Positions 8,491 to 17,139 of a stretch of DNA of 64,000 nt are shown one piece after another (the stretch's first letter is position 1; each line of letters begins with the position of its first letter). The stretch comes from JAJZVS01 sp963708095 (GTDB lineage Bacteria; Pseudomonadota; Alphaproteobacteria; Acetobacterales; Acetobacteraceae). Below the pieces are notes generated by a model. It saw only the letters and a list, made by a program, of their open reading frames with translations. It had not been told where the DNA came from and made no database searches. The stretch covers positions 2,790,001 through 2,854,000 of the forward strand of contig OY970182.1 in NCBI GenBank assembly GCA_963708095.1, in the 5' to 3' direction. The position numbers and the translations under genes are program-made.

Positions 8491-8534
8491 TGCGCCCGGC
8501 AGGATTCGCACCTGCAACCAAGCCGTTACGAGCG
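8491..8534 (-). pseudogene. 3'-half tRNA fragment (relic or integration scar)
   Basis: On the minus strand this stretch matches the 3' half of the tRNA(CAU) gene at 21684-21760, from the anticodon stem to base 73, with about four substitutions. The match stops just 5' of the anticodon loop; there is no 5' half. The anticodon CAT reads CGT here, the T loop has lost its TTC, and the encoded CCA is missing (TCC instead). It cannot give a functional tRNA. Integrases often recombine between the anticodon loop and the 3' end of tRNA genes, so an old attachment site is a reasonable inference. Confidence 0.75.
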
Positions 8535-8700
8535 ACCGCCGTCAACGCAAAGGCAGAAGGCATGGGGCAACATTCTTTCCGGATATCCGTCGAAAACGCT
8601 CTTGCTGCGAAGCCTGTTGCCTGCTGGCTGCGTCGGGCTGGGCGGCAGAGGGCCGTGTTTGGCTTCCCGTGCCCGGTGCCGGTGCAAGGAAGCAAGGAAT

Positions 8701-8833
8701 TTCAACCGCAGATGTACGCGGATGCACGCAGATGCACCGTGCCGCCGCAGCCATCCCATCCAACTTCGGACGACCGAGGATGCCGCCGGCCGCTCGGTCC
8801 ATCGGCGTGCATCCGCGTACATCTGCGGTTGAA
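8701..8833. repeat. Long inverted repeat (27-bp perfect arms)
   Basis: Bases 8701-8727 are the exact reverse complement of 8807-8833, with a 79-base interior. The arm starts ttcaaccgcagatgtacgc and contains internal gatgcac/gatgca echoes. It lies in a non-coding interval. Arms of the 'accgcagatg-acgcagatg' type occur as scattered intergenic repeats in many bacteria; I infer that this is such an element. No open frame in it looks coding. Confidence 0.85.
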
Positions 8834-9077
8834 TCATTCTTCTGTCCGGCTTCTTTTCGACGGAATTCGTAATAAAAGCGGTCGAAAACCATTTCCACGG
8901 CCTTGGTGTATCCGGTCGGGCTCAGCGCCGCGAGTCGACCGGAAGCGGACCGGCGCCTGCCGGCCCGGAAGGCTGCGTTGCATGGCCGGCGCCGGCATCC
9001 TGCCTCTCCAGCCGGGCCGTCGCCGCATGGCTGATCACCGGATGTTTATCGACCCCCACCTGAATGTCGCGTAATCA

Positions 9078-9126
9078 CGAGCCCATGCGCGTCCCGCGCG
9101 GTCGCGAGCCCATGCGCGTCCCGCGC
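9078..9126 (+). repeat. 22-bp direct repeat before the exoprotein gene
   Basis: Bases 9078-9099 and 9105-9126 are identical (cgagcccatgcgcgtcccgc plus two bases), with a 27-base period. If translation began at 9064 they would encode EPMRVPR twice, but this looks more like a recent local duplication in the leader. Confidence 0.8.
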
Positions 9127-9156
9127 AATGCTGGGCGGCCCGGCCCGGAGCAGACC

Positions 9157-12100
9157 ATGCCAGCAGCAAGGGAGCCGGTGCGAATGCTGGGGACCGCCCG
9201 ACGCGGACGCCGGGCGCTCCTGCTTGGCACCGCCTTGCAGGCGACCGGCGTGCTGGTCCTGGCGCTGCCGCTCCATCCGGCCCAGGCCCAGCCAGCGCCC
9301 GGCGCCCAGCCCACGGGCGGCCTCGTGGTCGCAGGGACGGCAAGCATCAGCCGGAGCGCGACCGCCACCACCATCGACCAGGCGACCCAGCGCGCCGCGG
9401 TGAACTGGCAGAGCTTCGACGTCGGCGCGCGCCAGTCGGTCGACTTCCAACAGCCCTCGGCGCAGGCAACGACCCTGAACAGGGTCGTCGGCCCCAATCC
9501 TTCGCAGATTGCCGGGCGCATCACCGCCAACGGCCAGGTCATCCTGCAGAACCAGGACGGGATCACCTTCTACAAGGGCGCGCAGGTCAACACCGCCGGG
9601 TTCCTCGCCACCGCTCCCGGAATCACCAACCGTAATTTCATGGCCGGGCGGATGGTGTTTGACCAGCCGGCCGCGCCGGGAGCGCGGATCGAGAACCAGG
9701 GCCATATCACCGTCCGCGATGCCGGGCTCGCCGCTTTGGTCGCCCCCCAGGTCGCCAATTCCGGGGTGATCACGGCGCGGCTCGGGCGGGTCGTGCTGGC
9801 GGGCGCGAAGACCTATGCCCTCGATCTCTATGGCGACGGGCTCGTTTCGATCGACGTCAACGGCGCGGTGACGCAGGTCCCGGTCGGACCGGACGGCAAG
9901 CCGGTCACCGCTTTGGTGACGAACAGCGGAACGATCGTCGCCGCCGGCGGGGTGGTCGAGCTGACCGCCCGCGAAGCCGCCGGGGTGGTGCAGAACCTGG
10001 TGACCGCGGGGGGAACGATTGCCGCCCCCACGGTCGGGGCGAAGACCGGGGAGATCGTGCTGAACGGCATCGGCGGCTCGATCGTGGTCGCGGGCCGCCT
10101 GCTGGCCAACGGCCGGGCGCCGGGCGAGCAGGGCGGGCAGATCGAAATCGCACCCGACGGCGGCGTATCGCTGGCCGCGACGACGCGGCTGGAGGCATCC
10201 GGCCCGGCCGGCGGCGGCGTGGTGGCGGTGGGCACGACGCTCAACCGTGCCCAAGGCGGCCCCGGCGTGACGGCGGCGATGACGTCGCAGAGCGTGGCGG
10301 TGGCACGGGGGGCGCGGATCGCGGCCGATGCCACGGTGAAAGGCGACGGCGGGCATATCGCCGTGCTCTCCACCGACGCCACGGTGATGGATGGGGCGAT
10401 CAGTGCGCGCGGCGGGCCACAGGGCGGCAACGGAGGGTTCGCCGAGGTCTCCGGGAAGACCCTTGGCTTCGACGGTTCGGTGGACCTCGGCGCGCCAGTC
10501 GGGAACCTGGGAACGATCCTGTTCGACCCGGGCACGCTCGACGTCGTGGCTTTTGGGACCAACAGTCTCGACAACTTGTTGCCGACCATCCCGTTCACTG
10601 CCGGCGGAACGTACAATACAGTGACCAACACGGCGATCGAGGCCGCCGGGTCCCTCTCCAACGTCATCCTGCAAGCGACGACCCTGCTCGAAGTGTTCGC
10701 CCCGGTGAGCGTGACTAACGGCCTGACGATGCAATCCGGCGGCGATTTGTCCATTCAGGCCAGCGTGTCGGCGAGCGCGCTCACCGTGGATGCCGGCAGG
10801 AACCTCACCGTCGGCAGCATCGACTTGCCGGTCGCCGTAACGGCAACCGGCAACGTCGTCATGGCGGCCGGCCAGACCGATGCAACAGGCGTGATGACCC
10901 TCGATGGCCCAGTCACCTCGCAGACCGGCGGCGTCTTCCTCTCCTCGGGCGCCGGCGGCAGCATCGCCGTCAACGCGGCCGTCATCGCCAACCAGGGTGA
11001 TACGTTCCCACCCACCTCCGGCGGGGTGGTCAGCCTGCGCACCGACAACCTCAGCTTCGGAGTGGGCGGGACCTTGCAAGCCAATTTCGGCAGCATCGAG
11101 CTGGCGCCGGCGACGCCGGGCCTCGCCATGACGGTCGGCGGGTCGGTCGCCGCGAGCGGGCCGGGCCTCGACGTGGCGGACCTGCCGGTGAACGGCACGC
11201 CGAACCTCGTGCTCGGCGCCACCACCAATCCGACCACCGGCGTCGCCACGACCACCGCCGGCAGCATCACCCTGGCCGGAGCGCTCTACCAGGGCGGATT
11301 GGGCTTCGCGAACCTCACGCTGAACTCGACCGGGCCCGTCACCCAAACGGCATCGCTGGTCGCAGTCGGCACCCTCAGCGGCACGACCGGGCCTGTCACG
11401 TTGACCGATTCCGGTAACGAAATCTCCACGCTCGGGCCTTTCAGCGCGACCGGCGATTTCCAACTGGCCGATCTGTTCGGCCTGACCGTTGAGGGCGACG
11501 TCGCCGCCAACAATATCCTGCTCGAAGTGGGCGCGCCGAATGCCAACAATTTCCTCTTCCTGGGTAACGGCGCAACCCCAACGGCGCTGACCGTGCCGCA
11601 AGGCGGGCGCATCTCCCTGGTTGCAGACAATCTTTTCGTCAACCAACCCGCGACGATCATCGCGCCGGGCGGCACGGTGGAAATCGCCCCGCGCACGCCG
11701 GGGCTCGATACCAGTTTCGCCGAACAGGCCCTGCCGGCCGATCCCGTCATCAGCGCCGCCGACCTCGCGGCGCTCCAACCCGGCATCGCGGTGTTGCGGA
11801 TCGGCAGCATCACCGGCCTGCCGGTCCTCTACACGACCAACATCACATTCGATGAGCCGGTGAACCTCACCGGTATCGTCGGTCGGCTGGAACTCGACGC
11901 CACCGGCACGATCAGCCAGGTCGGCGGCGCGACCCTGGCCGTCGGCGCGCTAAGCGGCGCAGCCGCGACCATGACGCTCAGTGACGCCAACACCATCGGC
12001 ACCCTCGGGGCCTTCGCCGCCGCCGGCGCCGTGGTCCTGAACGATACCGGGCCGCTCGTCATCGCCGGGCCGGTCAGCGGCACGGCCGTCGCACTGTCCT

Positions 12101-12768
12101 CGGTCGGCACCATGACGCTCGCCGGCAACATCCTGCCGCCGGGCGCAACCGGTCCCGACGTGCTGTTGCAGGTCGCGGCGGACACGGCGGGACACGCGCA
12201 GTTCATCCAGACCGGGGCCGTCACGGTCGGCACCAGCGGCACCTTGGCAATCGCATTGCCCGCGACAGGCGGCAGCGCCACGCTGGCCGACCTCCAGGCG
12301 CCAGGGATGCAGGTCGATCTGCTGCTCGGCAGCGGGACGGCCGTCGGCACGCTCGCGGCGGGGGGGCTGCTGGTCGCGGGGGCGGGCGGCAGCGCCACCT
12401 TGTTCGGCAGCGTCGCCGGCAACACCACGCCAGGGGCGGCGCTGATCGCGCAGATCACGCCGCAGCCCAATCCCGCCTACACCTTGAACGGCTGCGAGAT
12501 CGCCGGCGCGTCCTGCCCGCAACCGCCGCCGCCGCTGGTCCCCCCGCCCCCATCGCCTCCGCTCACACCGCCGGCCCAGCCGCCGTCGCTGCAGACCGCG
12601 TTCACGGCGAGCTTCGGCAGCCTCGTCCAGCTCCTTCCTGGCTGGCTGCCGCCCGTGCCCAGGCTCGCGGGGCTCGGCCTCGTGGTGCTCGGCGCGCCGC
12701 CGGTGCTCCCCGACCGGCTGACCGATCCGGACGTGGTGCCGCCCAACATCGGCGCCGTGGACTACTGA
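9157..12768 (+). CDS. Two-partner-secretion exoprotein, filamentous hemagglutinin N-terminal domain
   Basis: A large secreted beta-helix protein (about 1203 residues). The N terminus has a basic region followed by a hydrophobic stretch ending in HPAQAQP, a signal peptide. The TPS/FHA domain follows over about residues 45-300 (ATTIDQATQRAAVNWQSFDV, NQDGITFYKGAQVN, NAGFLATAP-like segments), which in this family is the signal for a TpsB outer-membrane pore. The middle is repetitive with many Gly, Thr, Val and Asn. The C terminus has a two-Cys motif (NGCEIAGASC), a polyproline segment and a short tail. The start is uncertain: ATG 9157 has ggag six bases upstream, but 9064 and 9184 are possible. 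No TpsB gene is in the window. The stop is one base from the CHAT gene. Confidence 0.85.
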   Translation: MPAAREPVRMLGTARRGRRALLLGTALQATGVLVLALPLHPAQAQPAPGAQPTGGLVVAGTASISRSATATTIDQATQRAAVNWQSFDVGARQSVDFQQPSAQATTLNRVVGPNPSQIAGRITANGQVILQNQDGITFYKGAQVNTAGFLATAPGITNRNFMAGRMVFDQPAAPGARIENQGHITVRDAGLAALVAPQVANSGVITARLGRVVLAGAKTYALDLYGDGLVSIDVNGAVTQVPVGPDGKPVTALVTNSGTIVAAGGVVELTAREAAGVVQNLVTAGGTIAAPTVGAKTGEIVLNGIGGSIVVAGRLLANGRAPGEQGGQIEIAPDGGVSLAATTRLEASGPAGGGVVAVGTTLNRAQGGPGVTAAMTSQSVAVARGARIAADATVKGDGGHIAVLSTDATVMDGAISARGGPQGGNGGFAEVSGKTLGFDGSVDLGAPVGNLGTILFDPGTLDVVAFGTNSLDNLLPTIPFTAGGTYNTVTNTAIEAAGSLSNVILQATTLLEVFAPVSVTNGLTMQSGGDLSIQASVSASALTVDAGRNLTVGSIDLPVAVTATGNVVMAAGQTDATGVMTLDGPVTSQTGGVFLSSGAGGSIAVNAAVIANQGDTFPPTSGGVVSLRTDNLSFGVGGTLQANFGSIELAPATPGLAMTVGGSVAASGPGLDVADLPVNGTPNLVLGATTNPTTGVATTTAGSITLAGALYQGGLGFANLTLNSTGPVTQTASLVAVGTLSGTTGPVTLTDSGNEISTLGPFSATGDFQLADLFGLTVEGDVAANNILLEVGAPNANNFLFLGNGATPTALTVPQGGRISLVADNLFVNQPATIIAPGGTVEIAPRTPGLDTSFAEQALPADPVISAADLAALQPGIAVLRIGSITGLPVLYTTNITFDEPVNLTGIVGRLELDATGTISQVGGATLAVGALSGAAATMTLSDANTIGTLGAFAAAGAVVLNDTGPLVIAGPVSGTAVALSSVGTMTLAGNILPPGATGPDVLLQVAADTAGHAQFIQTGAVTVGTSGTLAIALPATGGSATLADLQAPGMQVDLLLGSGTAVGTLAAGGLLVAGAGGSATLFGSVAGNTTPGAALIAQITPQPNPAYTLNGCEIAGASCPQPPPPLVPPPPSPPLTPPAQPPSLQTAFTASFGSLVQLLPGWLPPVPRLAGLGLVVLGAPPVLPDRLTDPDVVPPNIGAVDY

Positions 12769-12769
12769 G

Positions 12770-15700
12770 ATGCGCCGGTGCCTCGCCTGGCTGGCCTGCC
12801 TCCTGCTCGCCGCCTGCGCCGCCCCCTCGCCGGCCGAATATGCCGGCGGTGCTCCCGGCACCGGGGCCGGCATCGCGCTCGGCCGCGACAGCGCGGGCGA
12901 GTCCTGCGTCCAATTGGCCGCCGCCGGCCCGCAGAGCGCGGAGATCTATTGCGGCGGCTGGACCGAGCCGGCGGCACGGGTCGCCGCTTCCGGCCCGGCG
13001 CCCGACTCCCCGCAGGCGCTACGCACACTGGCGCTGACCGGCCCGTGGCGGGTGCAGCTCGACCAGCGCTTCGCCTGCGGCGCGCCGGCAACGACCACGA
13101 TCCTGCGCGGAGCGCCGGCGCTGGTGCTGCGCTGCACCCGCCGGGTCGGCGGCTGGCCGCAGATCGCGCTCGTCGCCGCGGTGGACGGGCGGACCTATGT
13201 CGCCGACGGCATCATCCCGACCTTGCCGGTGATGCAGCGGGCGATCGGCGTGCTGTCCGGCCTGACGCCGCGCGCTGCTGCCGCCCTGCCGCCCTCGGCG
13301 GCGGACAGCCTGCTCGCCGGCGCGCTCGCCGCGCAGGCGTTCAGCGCCGGCGACATGGCGCACTACCAGCGGCTGATGACGCTCGGCGCCCACGCCAACC
13401 TCGCGGAAAACTTTGCCGCCGCCGAGACCGCCTACCGGGCCGCGCTCGCCCTGCAGCAGCGGCTGCTGGGAAACGACAATCCGAACACCGTGGCGCCGTT
13501 GATGGCCCTGGCGCTCCAGCTCTCCGACCAGGGGCGCTTTCCGGAGGCGGAGGCGCTGTTCCGCCGCGCCGGCACGCTCGCGCCGCAGGCCGCCGATCCT
13601 GCCGCCCCCGCCCGCCTGCTGCACTACCGGGCCCTGGACGCGCTCAACCAGGGCCGGAACGCGCAGGGGCTGGCGCTGCTGCGCCAGGCCGGCGAGGCCT
13701 ATGCTTCCCTGTTGCCCGCCGGCACTCTGGCCGCCGCAGCATCCGCCCCGGGCCCGCGGTCCATGGTCGCGACCGCGGGGCCGGGGCTGGACCTGACGGG
13801 AGCGGCGCTGTCCGGGGACCCCACCGCGCAATCCGCGCTGATGGGTCTGATCGAGACCTTGCGCTACCAGGCCGTGGCGCAGCGCCGCCTCGGCAACCTC
13901 GCGGCGGCGCGGGCCGCAGTCGGCCGGGCGCAGGCGCTGGCGCAGGCCACCGGCATGAACGTGCCGCTGGTCACCGCGCGCCTGGTTCGGACCGCTGCCG
14001 TCACCGACGAATCCCAGGGAAAACTGGTTCCGGCCGAGTCCGGGCTGGCGCAGGCGGTGTCAGGCTTCGGGGAGATCCTGCCGGAGACCCGCCCGGTGGC
14101 GGAAACCGAGCTGCTGCAAGCAGCCGACGCGTTGCGCCAGGGGCAGCCGGAGCGCGCGGTACGGCTCTGCCGCGCCGGAACGAAACTGCTGGGGGAGCTG
14201 GAAGTCGGCACCGCACCGGACCTGCTGGCACCTTGCCTGACCGCCATGGACACCGAGGCGGCGCATGATCCGGCGCACCGGCAGGCGTTGCTGGCGGAAA
14301 TGTTCGCAATCGCCGAGCTGGGCCAGGGCAGCGTCACCAGCCGCCAGATCGCCGAGGCGGCGGCGCGGCTCGCCGCGCATGCCCGCAACCCGCTGGTCGC
14401 GGCGGCGATCCGCCGGCGCCAGGACGCCGCGGTCCGGCTCGATACGCTCTATCGCCAGCGCGACGCCCTGGCGCGCGGCCCGACCAGCGGGACCGAGCCG
14501 GCCGGATCGCTGCCGCAAAACCCGGCGGCGGTGGACGCGGCGATCGCCAAGGCGCAGGCGGACCTCGCGGAGGCGAGTTCCGCATTGCAGGCGGCGGCAC
14601 CGAACTATCGCCAACTGGTGCAGCAGGTGGTGCCCACCGCCGCGGTGCTGAAGGCGCTCGACCCGCGGGAGGCCTTCGTCGCCATCACCCTGACCGCGCG
14701 GAGCGGATGGACCTTCCTGCTGCGCGACGGGCAGATCGCGGCCGCCCCGCTGTCCGTCGGGACGACCCAGATCGGCCGGCTGGTCCGGGCGGTGCGCGCC
14801 AGCATCGCGCCGAACGACAGCGGCGCCTTGCCCGCCTACGACACGGCGGCGGCAGCGGCGATCTACCGGGACGTGCTGGGGCCGGTGGCCGTGCGGCTTG
14901 CCGGCGCCTCCGACCTTATTGTCGCACCGTCCGGCCCGCTGCTGTCGATCCCGTTCGGCATCCTGCTGACCGGCCCGGCCCGGACAGACGACCTGGCGGG
15001 GGCGCCCTGGCTGATCCGGCAGTTCCCGATCGCGCATGTGCCGGCGGCGGCGAATTTCGTTGCCCTGCGCAAGCTGGTCGGCGGGTCGCGCGCGCCGCAG
15101 CCCTGGTTCGGCTTCGGCGACCCGGTGCCGGTGACCCTGGCGCAGGCGCAGCACAGCTTCCCCGCGGGCGCCTGCGCCGACAGCGCCCAGTTGTTCGCCG
15201 GCCTGCCGCGGCTGCCGTTCGCGCTGCGCGAGCTGACGGCGGCGCGGGAGCTGCTCGGCGGCGCGCCGGGCGATCAGTTGGTCGGTCCCGCCTTCACCAC
15301 CGCGGCGGTGGCGCGGATCGACCTCAAGCGCTTCCGGGTGCTGCATTTCGCCACCCACGCCCTGCTGCCGGCGGAACTGCGCTGCGAGAGCCAGCCGGCG
15401 ATCGTGACCTCCGACCCGCCGGGGGCGGCGAGCGCCAACGGCGCGCTGCTGACCGCCGGCGAGGTGCTGGGGCTCGACCTCGACGCCAACGCGGTGATCC
15501 TGTCGGCCTGCAATTCGGGCGGGATCGGCTCGCACCCGGGCGGGGAAAGCCTGTCGGCGCTGGCGCGCGCCTTCTTCTTCGCCGGCGCGCGGTCGCTGCT
15601 GGTGACGCATTGGGCGATCAGCGACCAGGCCTCGGCGTTCCTCGTCGCCGAGACGTTGCGTCGCTATGCGGCCGGTGCGGACGGAGGGCTGGCGGCGGCG

Positions 15701-15904
15701 TTGCGCACCGCGCAACTGACGATGGTCGACGGCGCCGGGCACACCCTGCCGGCGGCGCTGGCGGACCCGTTCTACTGGGGCGCCTTCGCGTTGGTGGGCG
15801 AGGGGCGGATCGGCGCCGCCCACCTCTCGGCCGGCGCGCCCGTCGTGCGGGCATCCCGCCACCAGGACGGCGCGCTGCACCTTGTTGCGCAGCGCGGCCT
15901 CTGA
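12770..15904 (+). CDS. CHAT domain lipoprotein with tetratricopeptide region
   Basis: A 1044-residue protein with a lipoprotein signal (hydrophobic LAWLACLLL followed by lipobox LAAC near residue 16), so it is probably membrane-anchored on the periplasmic side. After an about 170-residue N-terminal region come TPR-like helical repeats (about 190-470), then a helical linker and a C-terminal CHAT domain (about 690-1030). CHAT is a caspase/separase-clan protease fold; the expected dyad is visible as His863 in HFATHALL and Cys914 in LSACNSGG, so the protease is probably active. The gene starts one base after the exoprotein stop, indicating co-expression. CHAT-TPR proteins next to hemagglutinin-type exoproteins occur elsewhere; the role (processing, regulation or toxicity) is not established. 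Confidence 0.85.
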   Translation: MRRCLAWLACLLLAACAAPSPAEYAGGAPGTGAGIALGRDSAGESCVQLAAAGPQSAEIYCGGWTEPAARVAASGPAPDSPQALRTLALTGPWRVQLDQRFACGAPATTTILRGAPALVLRCTRRVGGWPQIALVAAVDGRTYVADGIIPTLPVMQRAIGVLSGLTPRAAAALPPSAADSLLAGALAAQAFSAGDMAHYQRLMTLGAHANLAENFAAAETAYRAALALQQRLLGNDNPNTVAPLMALALQLSDQGRFPEAEALFRRAGTLAPQAADPAAPARLLHYRALDALNQGRNAQGLALLRQAGEAYASLLPAGTLAAAASAPGPRSMVATAGPGLDLTGAALSGDPTAQSALMGLIETLRYQAVAQRRLGNLAAARAAVGRAQALAQATGMNVPLVTARLVRTAAVTDESQGKLVPAESGLAQAVSGFGEILPETRPVAETELLQAADALRQGQPERAVRLCRAGTKLLGELEVGTAPDLLAPCLTAMDTEAAHDPAHRQALLAEMFAIAELGQGSVTSRQIAEAAARLAAHARNPLVAAAIRRRQDAAVRLDTLYRQRDALARGPTSGTEPAGSLPQNPAAVDAAIAKAQADLAEASSALQAAAPNYRQLVQQVVPTAAVLKALDPREAFVAITLTARSGWTFLLRDGQIAAAPLSVGTTQIGRLVRAVRASIAPNDSGALPAYDTAAAAAIYRDVLGPVAVRLAGASDLIVAPSGPLLSIPFGILLTGPARTDDLAGAPWLIRQFPIAHVPAAANFVALRKLVGGSRAPQPWFGFGDPVPVTLAQAQHSFPAGACADSAQLFAGLPRLPFALRELTAARELLGGAPGDQLVGPAFTTAAVARIDLKRFRVLHFATHALLPAELRCESQPAIVTSDPPGAASANGALLTAGEVLGLDLDANAVILSACNSGGIGSHPGGESLSALARAFFFAGARSLLVTHWAISDQASAFLVAETLRRYAAGADGGLAAALRTAQLTMVDGAGHTLPAALADPFYWGAFALVGEGRIGAAHLSAGAPVVRASRHQDGALHLVAQRGL

Positions 15905-16072
15905 CGTCCCCACCCGCTGCGCGCCGATGCGCCGGCGATCCTAGCGATACCGGTGGAACTGCACACATGACTGCCGGGCCTTGCGGCCACCCGCCGGCCA
16001 CCGGTACGCGACGCATGAAGCGACAGGAGCGCCCCCCGGGGACGCGGGGCTACGGCAACACAGGCGGCACGC

Positions 16073-16975
16073 ATGAACTGGAATGCCTTCGACCTCAATC
16101 TCCTGGTGGTCTTCGACGCGGTGACGCTAGAAAAGAACCTGACTCGCGCCGGGCGGCGCCTCGGCATCAGCCAGCCCGCCGTGAGCCATGCGCTGGCGCG
16201 GCTGCGCCACATGCTCAACGACGAGTTATTCGTCCGCACCCCCGAAGGCATGCGCCCCACCCCGCGGGCCGAGCGCATGATCGGGCCCGTCCGGGCCGCG
16301 CTGCGAGAGCTGGAGGCGAGCCTGGCTCCCGATGCGTTCGATCCGGCGCAGCAGGCGCGCAGCTTCACGATCGCCGCCAACAACTATGCCGCCCGGGCGG
16401 TCATCCCGGCGCTGGCGCGTCGGGTCGCCGCGCTCGCCCCTGAGGTGGTGCTCGACGTCCGGCCGCTCGGCATGCTGCACATGCTCGACCAGCTCGACGG
16501 CGGTGCCGTGGAACTGGCGCTGAGCACCCTGACCGAGGGCGGCGACCGGTTCAAATGCGCCGCCCTGCTTGAGGATGAGTATGTCGCAATGCTCGCGGCC
16601 GACAACCGGGTGGCCGCCGGACCCGAGCTCACGATCCGGCAGTTCGCCGAGCTGCCGCATATCACAGTCACTTCCAGCGGCGACGACACACATTTCATCG
16701 ACGACGCGCTCGCCGAACGCGGCCTGACCCGGTTCGTGTCCGCCCGGGTGCCGCTGCATTCGCTGATCCTGATGCTGATCGGCTCCGGCGCGCTCGCCGT
16801 GGTGCCGCGACGGGTCGCCGCCGACCTCGCCGCGATCTGTCCGCTGACCATGCGCGCGCTGCCGTTCCCCGCACCGCCGGTACGGCTGTCGATGATCTGG
16901 CATCGCCGGCTGGACAACCATCCCGCACACCGTTGGCTGCGCGCAACGTTACGATCCTGCGTGGCCGGGACGTAG
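16073..16975 (+). CDS. LysR family transcriptional regulator
   Basis: Typical LysR-type regulator, 300 residues. The N-terminal winged helix-turn-helix covers about residues 4-65 (FDLNLLVVFDAV, GRRLGISQPAVSHALARLR, DELFVRTPEGMRPT) and is followed by a periplasmic-binding-protein-like effector domain. The FDLNLL start resembles the NodD/SyrM/NahR branch. It lies 164 bases upstream of, and in the same direction as, an RND efflux pair and may control it, although LysR regulators are more often divergent from their targets. The inducer is unknown. Confidence 0.88.
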   Translation: MNWNAFDLNLLVVFDAVTLEKNLTRAGRRLGISQPAVSHALARLRHMLNDELFVRTPEGMRPTPRAERMIGPVRAALRELEASLAPDAFDPAQQARSFTIAANNYAARAVIPALARRVAALAPEVVLDVRPLGMLHMLDQLDGGAVELALSTLTEGGDRFKCAALLEDEYVAMLAADNRVAAGPELTIRQFAELPHITVTSSGDDTHFIDDALAERGLTRFVSARVPLHSLILMLIGSGALAVVPRRVAADLAAICPLTMRALPFPAPPVRLSMIWHRRLDNHPAHRWLRATLRSCVAGT

Positions 16976-17139
16976 CGCAGGCCCGCAGGCCGCACCATTC
17001 GCCGGGAACATGCAGGGATAAGCAGAGAGCATACCCGGTCGCCGTGCGGGCGCCCATATCGGGGGTCGGGCGAGGCTCGTGCGCCGATCGCCGTGGCCGT
17101 TTCTCCGTGCCGACCGTGCAACCCGATTAGGACCTGTCG

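Larger units (their letters stand above)
8535..9156. other. Non-coding interval between tRNA relic and exoprotein gene
   Basis: About 620 bases hold the inverted repeat at 8701-8833 and, near the end, two 22-base direct repeats at 9078-9099 and 9105-9126 (period 27). Short open frames here show no family resemblance. I see no clear promoter or terminator. Confidence 0.6.

Noticed and set aside
9046..11778. 910-residue minus-strand open frame opposite the exoprotein gene
   Set aside because: Arg/Gly/His-rich shadow with no domain; the plus strand has a signal peptide and TPS domain.
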